A DNA stretch of 13,519 nt from Bacteroidales bacterium (GTDB lineage Bacteria; Bacteroidota; Bacteroidia; Bacteroidales; FEN-979). The first letter of the stretch is position 1; each line of letters starts with the position of its first letter. The translations under genes and the position numbers were made by a program. A model generated the notes under the pieces. It did not search any database. It worked only from the letters and a program-made list of their open reading frames with translations, and was not told the DNA's origin. Location: positions 1 through 13,519 of the forward strand of contig JAFGNY010000327.1 of the NCBI GenBank assembly GCA_016926765.1, written 5' to 3'. Positions 1 through 6,934 of the stretch are shown here, piece after piece.

Positions 1-392
1 CGGGAGTTCAGAATTGCTTGATAGATAGTATCGAAAACCTCTTCAATTCCTTGAATCACTTCTTGATTTGAAAATCGAAGTACTTTCAGGCCAAATCTTT
101 CAAGTTCATCTGAGCGGCCTTGATCAAGTTCAAATTGCTCCTCATGATAATGAACTTCCCCGTCAATTTCAATAACCAACCTGGCTTTGTGGCAGTAAAA
201 ATCCACGATAAAACTACCAATTGGATGTTGAGGCTTAAATCGGTATCCCTCAATCTTCTCCCTGCTGATTTTACTCCAAAGCGCCCGTTCTGCACCTGTC
301 ATATTTTCCCGTAGCTCTTTTGCCTTGATAAAAACCTGCGGCGAAGCACTATAGAACATCGACCTATCCAAAGACCGTTTCCTGAACATCAT
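1..392 (-). CDS. DUF559 (Vsr-like nuclease fold) protein, 3' end cut by window
   Basis: The reverse strand from ATG 392 reads without interruption for 130 codons and runs off the window. The core motif near residues 60-80 (SFIVDFYCHKARLVIEIDG) with a following HYH is the DUF559 signature. These are small proteins with a PD-(D/E)xK restriction-endonuclease-like fold related to the Vsr mismatch endonuclease. D64, E75 and D77 are candidate metal ligands. The C-terminal part has the family pattern LxxFGLKVLRFSNxEV, so little is missing; family members are usually about 115-130 residues. An in-frame TGA at 423-425 leaves ATG 392 or the adjacent ATG 389 as the only starts. The biological role of the family is unsettled. 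Base composition is lower in G+C (about 38% over the first 180 bases) than the neighbours, and a dispersed repeat lies just upstream, so acquisition is possible but unproven. Confidence 0.85.
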   Translation of the reverse strand, partial: MMFRKRSLDRSMFYSASPQVFIKAKELRENMTGAERALWSKISREKIEGYRFKPQHPIGSFIVDFYCHKARLVIEIDGEVHYHEEQFELDQGRSDELERFGLKVLRFSNQEVIQGIEEVFDTIYQAILNS

Positions 393-406
393 TCCTGTTT
401 TCTTAT

Positions 407-414
407 CAAAAATA
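407..414 (-). promoter_or_regulatory. Possible -7 element for the DUF559 gene
   Basis: The reverse strand reads TATTTTTG, a match to the Bacteroidota -7 consensus TAnnTTTG, 14 bases before the ATG at 392. A TTTG lies 15 bases upstream of it within the dispersed repeat, a slightly short spacing for a -33 element. The match could be chance in AT-rich DNA, and the implied leader is only a few bases long. Confidence 0.3.
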
Positions 415-422
415 TCAATTAA

Positions 423-465
423 TCATCTCCAAAGGAGAGTAAGTCCCCTTTAGGGGATTTAGGGG
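423..465. repeat. Short dispersed palindromic repeat of Bacteroidota type
   Basis: Two small dyads sit side by side: TCTCC-AAA-GGAGA (426-438) and TCCCC-TTTA-GGGGA (444-457). The second is followed by a direct repeat of TTTAGGGG (449-456 and 458-465). Phrases of this form occur between genes in many Bacteroidota genomes, in my recollection. Here the element fills the gap between the end of the membrane-protein gene and the start of the DUF559 gene. It may form a weak RNA hairpin, but there is no T-run, so I do not call it a terminator. Confidence 0.6.
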
Positions 466-467
466 TA

Positions 468-1250
468 CTACGCAAACCTCCTCATCAGCGGCCGCAGCAA
501 AACAATCCAGCCAAAAGCCAGGATGAAGGATAGGATGGTACCTGCCACGATTCCAATGAGTGGGTAGGTGAAGTAGACGGCAAGTGTATAAACCAGGATG
601 TTGGAAGTGGAGAGGATCATCACCTTCCCTGTGGCCCGGGCAAATTCTGTGCCCTGGTATCTGGCCAGGATCACCATGGAGGAAAACAGCACGGCCGGGA
701 AGGTGCTGACGATACCTGTTAGGTATGCCGGAACGAAATGCGAGATCAGAACGACACCTCCCACGATCCCTCCGGCAAAACCGGCTCTCACTGCCATCTG
801 TCCAACCGAATAGCGCTTCCCCGACTTCCCGATAGCGGGGATCTTCCATCCGTATTCCACAATCAGGAAGATGAGGAGTGTTGCCACCACATAAATCGCG
901 ACATTCAGCCAGAGAATATTCATCTGCAGCCGGTCTGCCACGATAGCCAACACAATCCAGCTTCCCAGTGACCCCAGCATGCTCACGATCAGGTTGAACC
1001 TCAGCAACAGGATAAACACGGCCAGGAAGACCGAATCGATCAGTAACCCAACAGGAATTGCCGGCAGCATCCCCTGCACAAACCCATTTCCGTGCGACAG
1101 GGTAATGAAAATGAGGGTGATCATGATGTTGGAGGGAAGGTTGACGATCAACCCTCCAACCTTGCTTCCAAACCTCTCAGCCAGTATTGTCAGTAACGCA
1201 ATCCAGCTGCCGGCAATGATAAAAGAGAGAAGAACCTGGAGATAGAACAT
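468..1250 (-). CDS. Internally duplicated polytopic membrane protein (GlpM/DUF3147-like, tentative)
   Basis: This 260-residue protein is almost entirely hydrophobic, with about nine membrane segments. The halves are related: residues 9-57 align without gaps to 155-203, including P39/P185 and F57/F203. Each half holds about four segments, and one extra segment (about 111-133) lies between them, giving a 4+1+4 layout. The second half, with its STFPAVLFSSMVILARY segment, recalls small GlpM/DUF3147 membrane proteins, but this is from memory and not firm. No substrate can be assigned. ATG 1250 lies 22 bases after the MATE stop codon on the same strand, so the two genes are probably cotranscribed and may act in a shared export or envelope role. 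No Shine-Dalgarno is evident, which is common in this phylum. Confidence 0.75.
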   Translation of the reverse strand: MFYLQVLLSFIIAGSWIALLTILAERFGSKVGGLIVNLPSNIMITLIFITLSHGNGFVQGMLPAIPVGLLIDSVFLAVFILLLRFNLIVSMLGSLGSWIVLAIVADRLQMNILWLNVAIYVVATLLIFLIVEYGWKIPAIGKSGKRYSVGQMAVRAGFAGGIVGGVVLISHFVPAYLTGIVSTFPAVLFSSMVILARYQGTEFARATGKVMILSTSNILVYTLAVYFTYPLIGIVAGTILSFILAFGWIVLLRPLMRRFA

Positions 1251-1272
1251 GTGGATTTTCGATTGATGGGAT

Positions 1273-2754
1273 TTATACCTCCTTTAGCTTCCACCTCCCT
1301 CTTCGGAAGAGGATCCATGCGGTGAGGGTCATGGTGGTTTCGGCAGCGACGATTGCGAGGAAGACTCCGGTTTCGTTCATTCCAGCAGGGATAGCAAGAA
1401 GCCATGCCAGTGGGATCTCGAAAAGCCAGAAACAGAAGACATTGATCCAGGTAGGGGTCATAGTATCGCCTGCTCCATTGAAGGCATTGACCATCACCAT
1501 ACCCAATCCGTAAGCAATGAATCCTGCCGCAACGATCCTCAAACCCAGGCTACCTGTCCTGATGACATCCGGGTCGTTGATAAACATCCGAACCAGGGAA
1601 TGGCTGAAAAACATCATGCCGGTACCAGCAAAGGCCAGCAAAATCACATTGACCCAGGCTGCTGCCCAAACCGATTTTTCAGCACGTTCAGGTTGTTTGG
1701 CCCCGAGGTTCTGTCCCACCAGCGTGGAGGCGGCATTGCTCAGCCCCCAGGAGGGAAGCAGGGCAAAAATCACGATGCGGAGGGCAATGGTATACCCTGC
1801 CAGGGCGACGCTGCCAAAGATCGAGATAATGCGTACCAGTCCTATCCAGCTCGAAGTGGCAATCAGATTTTGTCCGATCCCCCCCAGAGAGATGCGGATC
1901 AGTTTTCCTATCAGCCGGAAGTCGACTTTCAGGTGCCGCCAAGACAAGCGGACCCGTTTTTTTCCGTAAAAGAGAAGATAAAACTGGAACAACACTGCCA
2001 GTCCGCGACCGATGGTGGTGGCAATGGCTGCTCCACGAATACCCAGGCCTTCGAACGGGCCGATCCCGAAGATCAGCAATGGGTCGAGAATGATGTTGAG
2101 GATGTTGGCAAACCACAGCACCCGCATCGAAATGGCGGCATCTCCTGCACTGCGGAAAATGGCATTGTTGATAAAGAGGAGCATAATCACCATGTTCCCA
2201 CCCAGCATCCAGGTGGCATAGCCGTGCATTTCGGCCACAATCTTCCCGGAGGCTCCCATCAGGGTCAGGATATCGGAAGCAAAGATAACTCCCGGGACAG
2301 CAATGAGCAGGGAGATAAAACTGCCAACCAGGATCGCCTGAAAGGCAGTGTTGGCTGCTCCATCAGGATTTTTCTCCCCGATGCGACGGGAAACCATGGA
2401 GGTAGTGGCCATGCTCAAACCAACAGCAATGGCATAAACGATGGTAATAATTGATTCAGTGAGCCCAACCGTGGCAATGGCATCGGGACCCAGCTTGGAG
2501 ACGAAAAAGATATCGACGACGGCAAAAACCGACTCCAGGAGCATCTCCAGAACCATAGGAACCGAGAGCAGAAAGAGCGCCCTGCTGAGTTTTCCCCTGG
2601 TGAAATCCTGTTCGGTGCCCATGATGGCCTCTTTGAGGTCGCGCATCATCTGATGGCGTTTATCAGCGGATGAAAAAAAATGGAGCGGCACCGTGATTCT
2701 TTTCAATGGCAGTTTATTAACGATAGTTTGTTGTGGTATCTTATGTTGAGACAT
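1273..2754 (-). CDS. MATE family multidrug/cation efflux transporter
   Basis: The 493-residue product is a multidrug and toxic compound extrusion antiporter of the inner membrane, coupling Na+ or H+ entry to export of cationic compounds. The characteristic start of the fold is seen as FTRGKLSRALFLLSVPMVLE, then LESVFAVVDIFFVSKLGPDA, with the usual two six-helix halves; LVGQNLGAKQPERAEKS lies in the second half. Length is near the family's usual 450-480 residues, plus an N-terminal extension of about 36 residues. ATG 2754 is the longest start, but ATG 2649 or 2646 (MMRDLKEAIMG) would give a more typical N-terminus. None of these has a convincing Shine-Dalgarno. A small ORF overlaps the first start, so translational coupling could favour 2754. 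The actual substrate cannot be read from sequence. Confidence 0.95.
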   Translation of the reverse strand: MSQHKIPQQTIVNKLPLKRITVPLHFFSSADKRHQMMRDLKEAIMGTEQDFTRGKLSRALFLLSVPMVLEMLLESVFAVVDIFFVSKLGPDAIATVGLTESIITIVYAIAVGLSMATTSMVSRRIGEKNPDGAANTAFQAILVGSFISLLIAVPGVIFASDILTLMGASGKIVAEMHGYATWMLGGNMVIMLLFINNAIFRSAGDAAISMRVLWFANILNIILDPLLIFGIGPFEGLGIRGAAIATTIGRGLAVLFQFYLLFYGKKRVRLSWRHLKVDFRLIGKLIRISLGGIGQNLIATSSWIGLVRIISIFGSVALAGYTIALRIVIFALLPSWGLSNAASTLVGQNLGAKQPERAEKSVWAAAWVNVILLAFAGTGMMFFSHSLVRMFINDPDVIRTGSLGLRIVAAGFIAYGLGMVMVNAFNGAGDTMTPTWINVFCFWLFEIPLAWLLAIPAGMNETGVFLAIVAAETTMTLTAWILFRRGRWKLKEV

Positions 2755-2872
2755 GGTATTTTCGTTTTCGGTGTTTCAATGTTGTTTCTTCAACTTTTCC
2801 TTGTGTTCTTCTTTCAATGATCACGAACGGCGTGGCGTTCACGGCAAATGCCAATAGCATCATGGTTTTCAT
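2741..2872 (-). CDS. Small leader ORF (43 aa) overlapping the MATE start
   Basis: The reverse strand has GGAGG seven bases before ATG 2872, the clearest Shine-Dalgarno near any gene in this half of the window. The ORF encodes 43 residues: a hydrophobic start (MKTMMLLAFAVNATPFVII) followed by a highly basic tail. Its stop TAA (2741-2743) lies inside the MATE coding sequence, 14 bases past the first base of the MATE ATG. This suggests a leader peptide or translational coupling. A +1 frame change after residue 18 would instead give a charged helix (SLKEEHKEKLKKQH) ending 21 bases before the MATE ATG, so a frameshift in an older small protein is an alternative. I recognise no family. Confidence 0.45.
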   Translation of the reverse strand: MKTMMLLAFAVNATPFVIIERRTQGKVEETTLKHRKRKYHVST

Positions 2873-2957
2873 GGTTTTTCCTCCAGAATTTTTACTGATA
2901 AAATAAACGAAACGGGATCTGAAAGGAATAGCCTACCGGGTGCGGTTTACAAGCACC

Positions 2958-2995
2958 ACCATGGTAAATCGCGGAATGGAACAAATGGTTACCAT
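2958..2995. promoter_or_regulatory. Clustered dyads, candidate operator in MATE leader
   Basis: ACCATGGT (2958-2965) is a perfect 8-base palindrome. ATGGT-T-ACCAT (2985-2995) is a second dyad built from the same half-sites. ATGGTAA (2961-2967) also pairs with TTACCAT (2989-2995). These lie 27 or more bases downstream of the minus-strand -7 element, where a repressor or RNA hairpin could act on the MATE transcript. No regulator gene is adjacent, so this is inference. Confidence 0.3.
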
Positions 2996-3021
2996 AGGAC
3001 TATTCACTTATATAGAGGTGG

Positions 3022-3029
3022 CAAAGATA
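3022..3029 (-). promoter_or_regulatory. -7 promoter element (TATCTTTG) for the MATE operon
   Basis: The reverse strand reads TATCTTTG, an exact TAnnTTTG match. It faces away from an identical element at 3051-3058 with 21 bases between them. Transcription would start near 3015, giving a leader of about 140 bases to the small ORF and about 260 to the MATE gene. No clear -33 TTTG is visible. Confidence 0.55.
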
Positions 3030-3050
3030 GTAAATATTTAATCTTAATCG

Positions 3051-3058
3051 TATCTTTG
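3051..3058 (+). promoter_or_regulatory. -7 promoter element (TATCTTTG) for ileS
   Basis: TATCTTTG matches the Bacteroidota -7 consensus and lies 43 bases before the ileS ATG. Its last three bases are an in-frame TTG that could be mistaken for the gene start. A -33 TTTG is not evident at the usual spacing. Confidence 0.65.
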
Positions 3059-3100
3059 CAGCCCTTTTTCAGAAAAAATCTTGTCGTTGCACAGAATGAA

Positions 3101-6100
3101 ATGACGAAAAAAGCAACATATCCCGAATACAAAACCCTTGATCTGAAGAGGATCGATAAAGAGGTGCTTACCTACTGGGAAGAGCATGGCGTGTTTGAGC
3201 AGAGCCTTGAGTTATCGAAAGGGAAAACTCCCTTCATTTTCTATGAAGGCCCTCCGTCAGCCAACGGCATTCCCGGCATCCATCATGTGATGGCCCGGGC
3301 GATCAAAGATATCTTCTGCCGGTACAAGACCATGAAAGGATTTTATGTCGACCGCAAAGCCGGCTGGGATACCCATGGGCTTCCGGTGGAGATCAGTGTG
3401 GAAAAGAAACTCGGGATCACCAAAGAGGATATCGGAAAAAGCATCTCCATTGAAGATTACAACCGGGAGTGCCGTACCGAGGTGATGAAATACAAAGACC
3501 TGTGGGATGACCTGACCGTAAAGATGGGTTACTGGCTCGACCTCGACCACCCGTACATCACCTTTGAAAACAAGTACATCGAGACGGTCTGGTATCTGCT
3601 CAGTCAGCTTTACAAGAAAGGCCTTCTCTACAAAGGATATACCATCCAGCCTTACTCGCCGGCGGCAGGCACCGGTCTGAGCACTCATGAGCTGAACCAG
3701 CCGGGGGCCTATAAAATGGTGAAAGACAACACCGTGGTTGCGCAATTCCGGGTGGTCCATGACGAGCAATCGGAGTTCCTCTTCCAGGAGCCTTTCGGAG
3801 ATCTCTACATTCTGGCCTGGACAACCACCCCGTGGACACTTCCCTCCAACACCGGACTGGCCATGGGCAAAGAGATCACCTATGTCATGGTGCGTACCTA
3901 CAATCCATATACCTTCCTCGAAGAGACGGTGATCCTGGCGAAAGAGCTGTTGCACCAGTATTTCAGCGAGAAAGATGCCGGAATGGATCTGCTCGACTAC
4001 AAAGAGGGACAGAAACATATCCCCTGGCAGGTAGTTGGCGAATTCAAAGGCAACGAGTTCGAAGGAGTGCGTTACGAGCAGCTCATCCCCTGTACCAAAC
4101 CCACCGATGGCGACCCATTTCGCGTGGTGATGGGCGACTTTGTTACCACCGACGACGGTACCGGCATCGTTCATATCGCTCCCAGCTTCGGAGCCGACGA
4201 CTTCCGGGTTGGGAAACAGTATGGTCTCGGTTCTCTCACGATGGTCGACAAGCAGGGGCGCTTCACAACAGAGATGGGGGAGTTCGCAGGAAAGTTTGTC
4301 AAAGTCGAATACGACCCCGGCTTCAATCCCGAGACCGATCTTCCGGTCGACGTGGAGATCATCATCAAACTAAAAAAGGAGAACAAAGCCTTCAGGGCAG
4401 AGAAATACGAACACTCCTATCCGCACTGCTGGCGGACCGATAAGCCGGTTCTCTACTACCCGCTTGATGCCTGGTTCATCCGTACCACCGCTTTCCGTGA
4501 CGAGATGATCTCCCATAACGATACCATTAACTGGAAGCCCGAGTCGACCGGGACCGGCAGATTCGGAAACTGGCTGGAGAATGTGGTCGACTGGAACCTC
4601 TCCCGCTCACGCTTCTGGGGCACGCCGTTGCCTATCTGGCGAACAGAATCCGGATCGCATGAGATCTGTATCGGATCGGTGGAAGAGCTTCAACGCGAAA
4701 TAGAAAAAGCTTTAAACGCCGGCGTGATGAAAGAAAATCCCCTGGCGAAATTTATCCCCGGAACAATCACCGATGATAATTACCATACCTTCGACCTCCA
4801 TCGTCCGTTTGTCGATCACATCATCCTCGTGAGTGATAGCGGGGAACCGATGTACCGCGAGCCGGATCTGATCGATGTGTGGTTTGATTCGGGCGCGATG
4901 CCTTATGCCCAGTATCATTTCCCGTTTGAACAATCGAAACCACTGGAAAGTTACTTTCCGGCCGATTTCATCGCGGAAGGGGTGGACCAGACACGCGGCT
5001 GGTTTTATACCCTTCATGCTATCGCTTCCCTGCTCTTTGACTCCGTTGCGTATAAAACCTGTTTGTCAAACGGACTGGTCCTCGACAAGAGCGGGAACAA
5101 GATGTCGAAACGGCTGGGCAACGCGGTGGATCCCTTTAAAACCATCGCCACTTACGGAGCCGATGCCACCCGGTGGTATATGATCACCAACTCCCAGCCA
5201 TGGGATAATCTGAAGTTCGATATTGACGGCATCTCGGAAGTGCAGCGTAAATTTTTCGGCACTCTTTACAACACCTATGCTTTTTTTGCTCTCTATGCCA
5301 ATATTGATCAGTTCACTTACCAGGAGGAAGACATCCCCTCGGAGCAACGGCCGGAGATCGACCGCTGGATCCTCTCGGAGCTGAACACCCTGATCCGGTT
5401 TGTGGATGACTGCTACAATGAGTATGAGCCCACCAGGGCAGGTCGTGCGATCTCCGATTTCGTGGACGAGCACCTCAGCAACTGGTACGTCAGGCTATCA
5501 CGGCGCAGGTTCTGGAAAGGAGAGTATTCGACCGATAAGATTTCAGCCTATCAAACGCTCTATCGCTGTCTGGAAGTGATTGCCCGGCTTTCCGCTCCCA
5601 TTGCACCCTTTTTCGCTGAACGGCTCTTCATCGATCTCAATTCCATTGCGAAACGGTATCCGGTCGATTCTGTTCACCTTACTCCCTTTCCGGATTCCGA
5701 CGATACGCAGATAGACAAATCGCTGGAAGAACGCATGGAGCTGGCCCAGCAGATCTCCTCGATGGTGCTTTCGATCCGCAAGAAGATCAATATCCGTGTT
5801 CGCCAACCGTTGAACCGGATTCTCCTTCCCATCCAGTCGCCGGAACTGCAGGAGCAAGTCAGCCTGGTGAAGAACCTGATCCTTTCGGAGGTGAACGTGA
5901 AGGAACTGGAATACATCACCAGCACTGCTGGCATCCTGGTGAAGCGGATCAAACCCGACTTCAAAAAAATGGGGCCGCGGTTCGGGAAACAGATGAAACC
6001 ATTGGCAGAAAAGATCACTTCACTCGGCCAGGAGGAGATTTCCCTGCTGGAGGCACAAGGAGAACTTCGAATCAACCTGCAGGGCGACGAGGTGGTGATC

Positions 6101-6472
6101 TTTCCGGACGACGTGGAGATCATCTCGGAAGATATCCCGGGCTGGCAGGTGGCCAATCTTGGGCCGCTGACCGTTGCCCTCGATGTGACCATCACACCGG
6201 AGCTCTGGCAGGAAGGGATCGCACGTGAACTGATCAACCGGATCCAGAATCTTAGAAAAGAGAAGGGATTTGAGGTAACGAATCATATTATCGTTCATCT
6301 CCAGAGCCATCAAGAGATTGCTGAAGTGATAGATAAAAATATTTCCTATATTTGCACCGAAATTTTAGCCCGCGAGTTCATCATTGTTGAACAGCTTGAC
6401 GCGGATAACAAAGATTCCATCGATCTGACCGACACGATCTCTACCTGGATCTCGATCAGAAAAGTGGACTAA
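3101..6472 (+). CDS. ileS: Isoleucyl-tRNA synthetase, GIHH-motif type
   Basis: The 1123-residue cytoplasmic enzyme charges tRNA-Ile. The class I signature near residues 52-62 reads PPSANGIPGIHH, so HIGH is replaced by GIHH (59-62); KMSKR is at 667-671. The CP1 editing domain shows TTTPWTLPSN (from 241) and GTGIVHIAPSFGADDF with D366/D367. WDTHGLP, DVWFDSG and GVDQTRGWFYTLH are all present. The C-terminus ends in a DUF5915-type region and has no CxxC zinc finger, like eukaryote-like (type 2) IleRS. ATG 3101 is preferred over the in-frame TTG 3056, because that TTG forms the end of the promoter -7 box. This gene heads the operon with the DksA-like gene and lspA; the next gene starts 12 bases on. 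Confidence 0.97.
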   Translation: MTKKATYPEYKTLDLKRIDKEVLTYWEEHGVFEQSLELSKGKTPFIFYEGPPSANGIPGIHHVMARAIKDIFCRYKTMKGFYVDRKAGWDTHGLPVEISVEKKLGITKEDIGKSISIEDYNRECRTEVMKYKDLWDDLTVKMGYWLDLDHPYITFENKYIETVWYLLSQLYKKGLLYKGYTIQPYSPAAGTGLSTHELNQPGAYKMVKDNTVVAQFRVVHDEQSEFLFQEPFGDLYILAWTTTPWTLPSNTGLAMGKEITYVMVRTYNPYTFLEETVILAKELLHQYFSEKDAGMDLLDYKEGQKHIPWQVVGEFKGNEFEGVRYEQLIPCTKPTDGDPFRVVMGDFVTTDDGTGIVHIAPSFGADDFRVGKQYGLGSLTMVDKQGRFTTEMGEFAGKFVKVEYDPGFNPETDLPVDVEIIIKLKKENKAFRAEKYEHSYPHCWRTDKPVLYYPLDAWFIRTTAFRDEMISHNDTINWKPESTGTGRFGNWLENVVDWNLSRSRFWGTPLPIWRTESGSHEICIGSVEELQREIEKALNAGVMKENPLAKFIPGTITDDNYHTFDLHRPFVDHIILVSDSGEPMYREPDLIDVWFDSGAMPYAQYHFPFEQSKPLESYFPADFIAEGVDQTRGWFYTLHAIASLLFDSVAYKTCLSNGLVLDKSGNKMSKRLGNAVDPFKTIATYGADATRWYMITNSQPWDNLKFDIDGISEVQRKFFGTLYNTYAFFALYANIDQFTYQEEDIPSEQRPEIDRWILSELNTLIRFVDDCYNEYEPTRAGRAISDFVDEHLSNWYVRLSRRRFWKGEYSTDKISAYQTLYRCLEVIARLSAPIAPFFAERLFIDLNSIAKRYPVDSVHLTPFPDSDDTQIDKSLEERMELAQQISSMVLSIRKKINIRVRQPLNRILLPIQSPELQEQVSLVKNLILSEVNVKELEYITSTAGILVKRIKPDFKKMGPRFGKQMKPLAEKITSLGQEEISLLEAQGELRINLQGDEVVIFPDDVEIISEDIPGWQVANLGPLTVALDVTITPELWQEGIARELINRIQNLRKEKGFEVTNHIIVHLQSHQEIAEVIDKNISYICTEILAREFIIVEQLDADNKDSIDLTDTISTWISIRKVD

Positions 6473-6484
6473 ACTCAACGAGCC

Positions 6485-6934
6485 ATGAAAAAACCAGCTA
6501 ATACAGTAGAAAAGACAAGGTATTCAGATGAAGAGCTGGAAGAATTTCGCCAGATCATCCTGAATAAACTGGAGAAAGCGCAAAAAGACCTGCAGCTCCT
6601 TACCGAATCCTATACCACTGGGAACAATAATGATACAAATGATACCTCCCCGACCTTTAAGGTGCTGGAAGAGGGTTATCAGGTTTTTTCCAAAGAGGAG
6701 AACAGTAAATTTGCCGCACGCCAGGAGAAATTCATTAAATCCCTGGAAAATGCTCTTGTCAGGATTGAAAACAAAACCTATGGTATTTGCCGGGTCACCG
6801 GTAAGCTGATCCCGAAAGACAGGCTTCGGAGTGTCCCTCATGCAACCCTCAGTATTGAAGCGAAAATGATGCAGGCTGCTCCTGTACAAGCTCCGCAGCC
6901 GGCACTCCGCCCTTTTGAGCCGCAGGATGAATAG
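6485..6934 (+). CDS. TraR/DksA-family regulator with degenerate zinc site
   Basis: The 149-residue protein belongs to the DksA/TraR family, which binds RNA polymerase through its secondary channel. A charged coiled-coil region (about 14-95) has D50 and D53 at its tip in the pattern DxxDxS, close to the DxxDxA of DksA. The C-terminal motif YGICRVTGKLIPKDRLRSVP then HATLSIEAK keeps the zinc-finger framework, but only C102 of the four cysteines remains; T105, S123 and A126 replace the others. This form is, as I recall, usual in Bacteroidota. The tail is rich in Pro and Gln. It sits between ileS and lspA, an order conserved in the phylum. The stop overlaps the lspA start by 8 bases. Whether it responds to ppGpp cannot be seen. 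Confidence 0.9.
   Translation: MKKPANTVEKTRYSDEELEEFRQIILNKLEKAQKDLQLLTESYTTGNNNDTNDTSPTFKVLEEGYQVFSKEENSKFAARQEKFIKSLENALVRIENKTYGICRVTGKLIPKDRLRSVPHATLSIEAKMMQAAPVQAPQPALRPFEPQDE

Larger units (their letters stand above)
2873..3100. other. Divergent regulatory region between MATE unit and ileS
   Basis: This 228-base gap between the leader ORF and ileS holds the two outward-facing -7 elements and several dyads listed separately. I see no RNA gene, riboswitch or T-box. The only plus-strand ORF, 26 codons from 2961, has no support. Confidence 0.6.

Noticed and set aside
444..457. Hairpin TCCCC-TTTA-GGGGA as a terminator
   Set aside because: The stem is only five base pairs and no T-run follows on either strand. 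It fits a dispersed repeat better.
415..849. 144-codon minus-strand ORF ending in the dispersed repeat
   Set aside because: It is out of frame with the membrane-protein gene, which has a coherent hydrophobic pattern and internal duplication.
1600..2454. 284-codon plus-strand ORF
   Set aside because: It is antisense to the MATE gene. Its product is low-complexity and polar with no recognisable fold, as expected from the complement of a membrane-protein gene.
2755..2820. Frameshifted older gene in the MATE leader
   Set aside because: The alternate-frame helix SLKEEHKEKLKKQH is suggestive, but there is no homologue in hand and only 14 residues, so it is mentioned only as an alternative.
2961..3041. 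26-codon plus-strand ORF in the divergent region
   Set aside because: It has no ribosome site and no recognisable product, and it overlaps the minus-strand -7 element.
3059..3100. T-box riboswitch before ileS
   Set aside because: The predicted leader is only about 35 bases, far too short for a T-box, and no T-box sequence is seen.
3257..4174. 305-codon minus-strand ORF
   Set aside because: It lies antisense within ileS, which has clear motifs throughout. The ORF reflects G+C-biased third codon positions.
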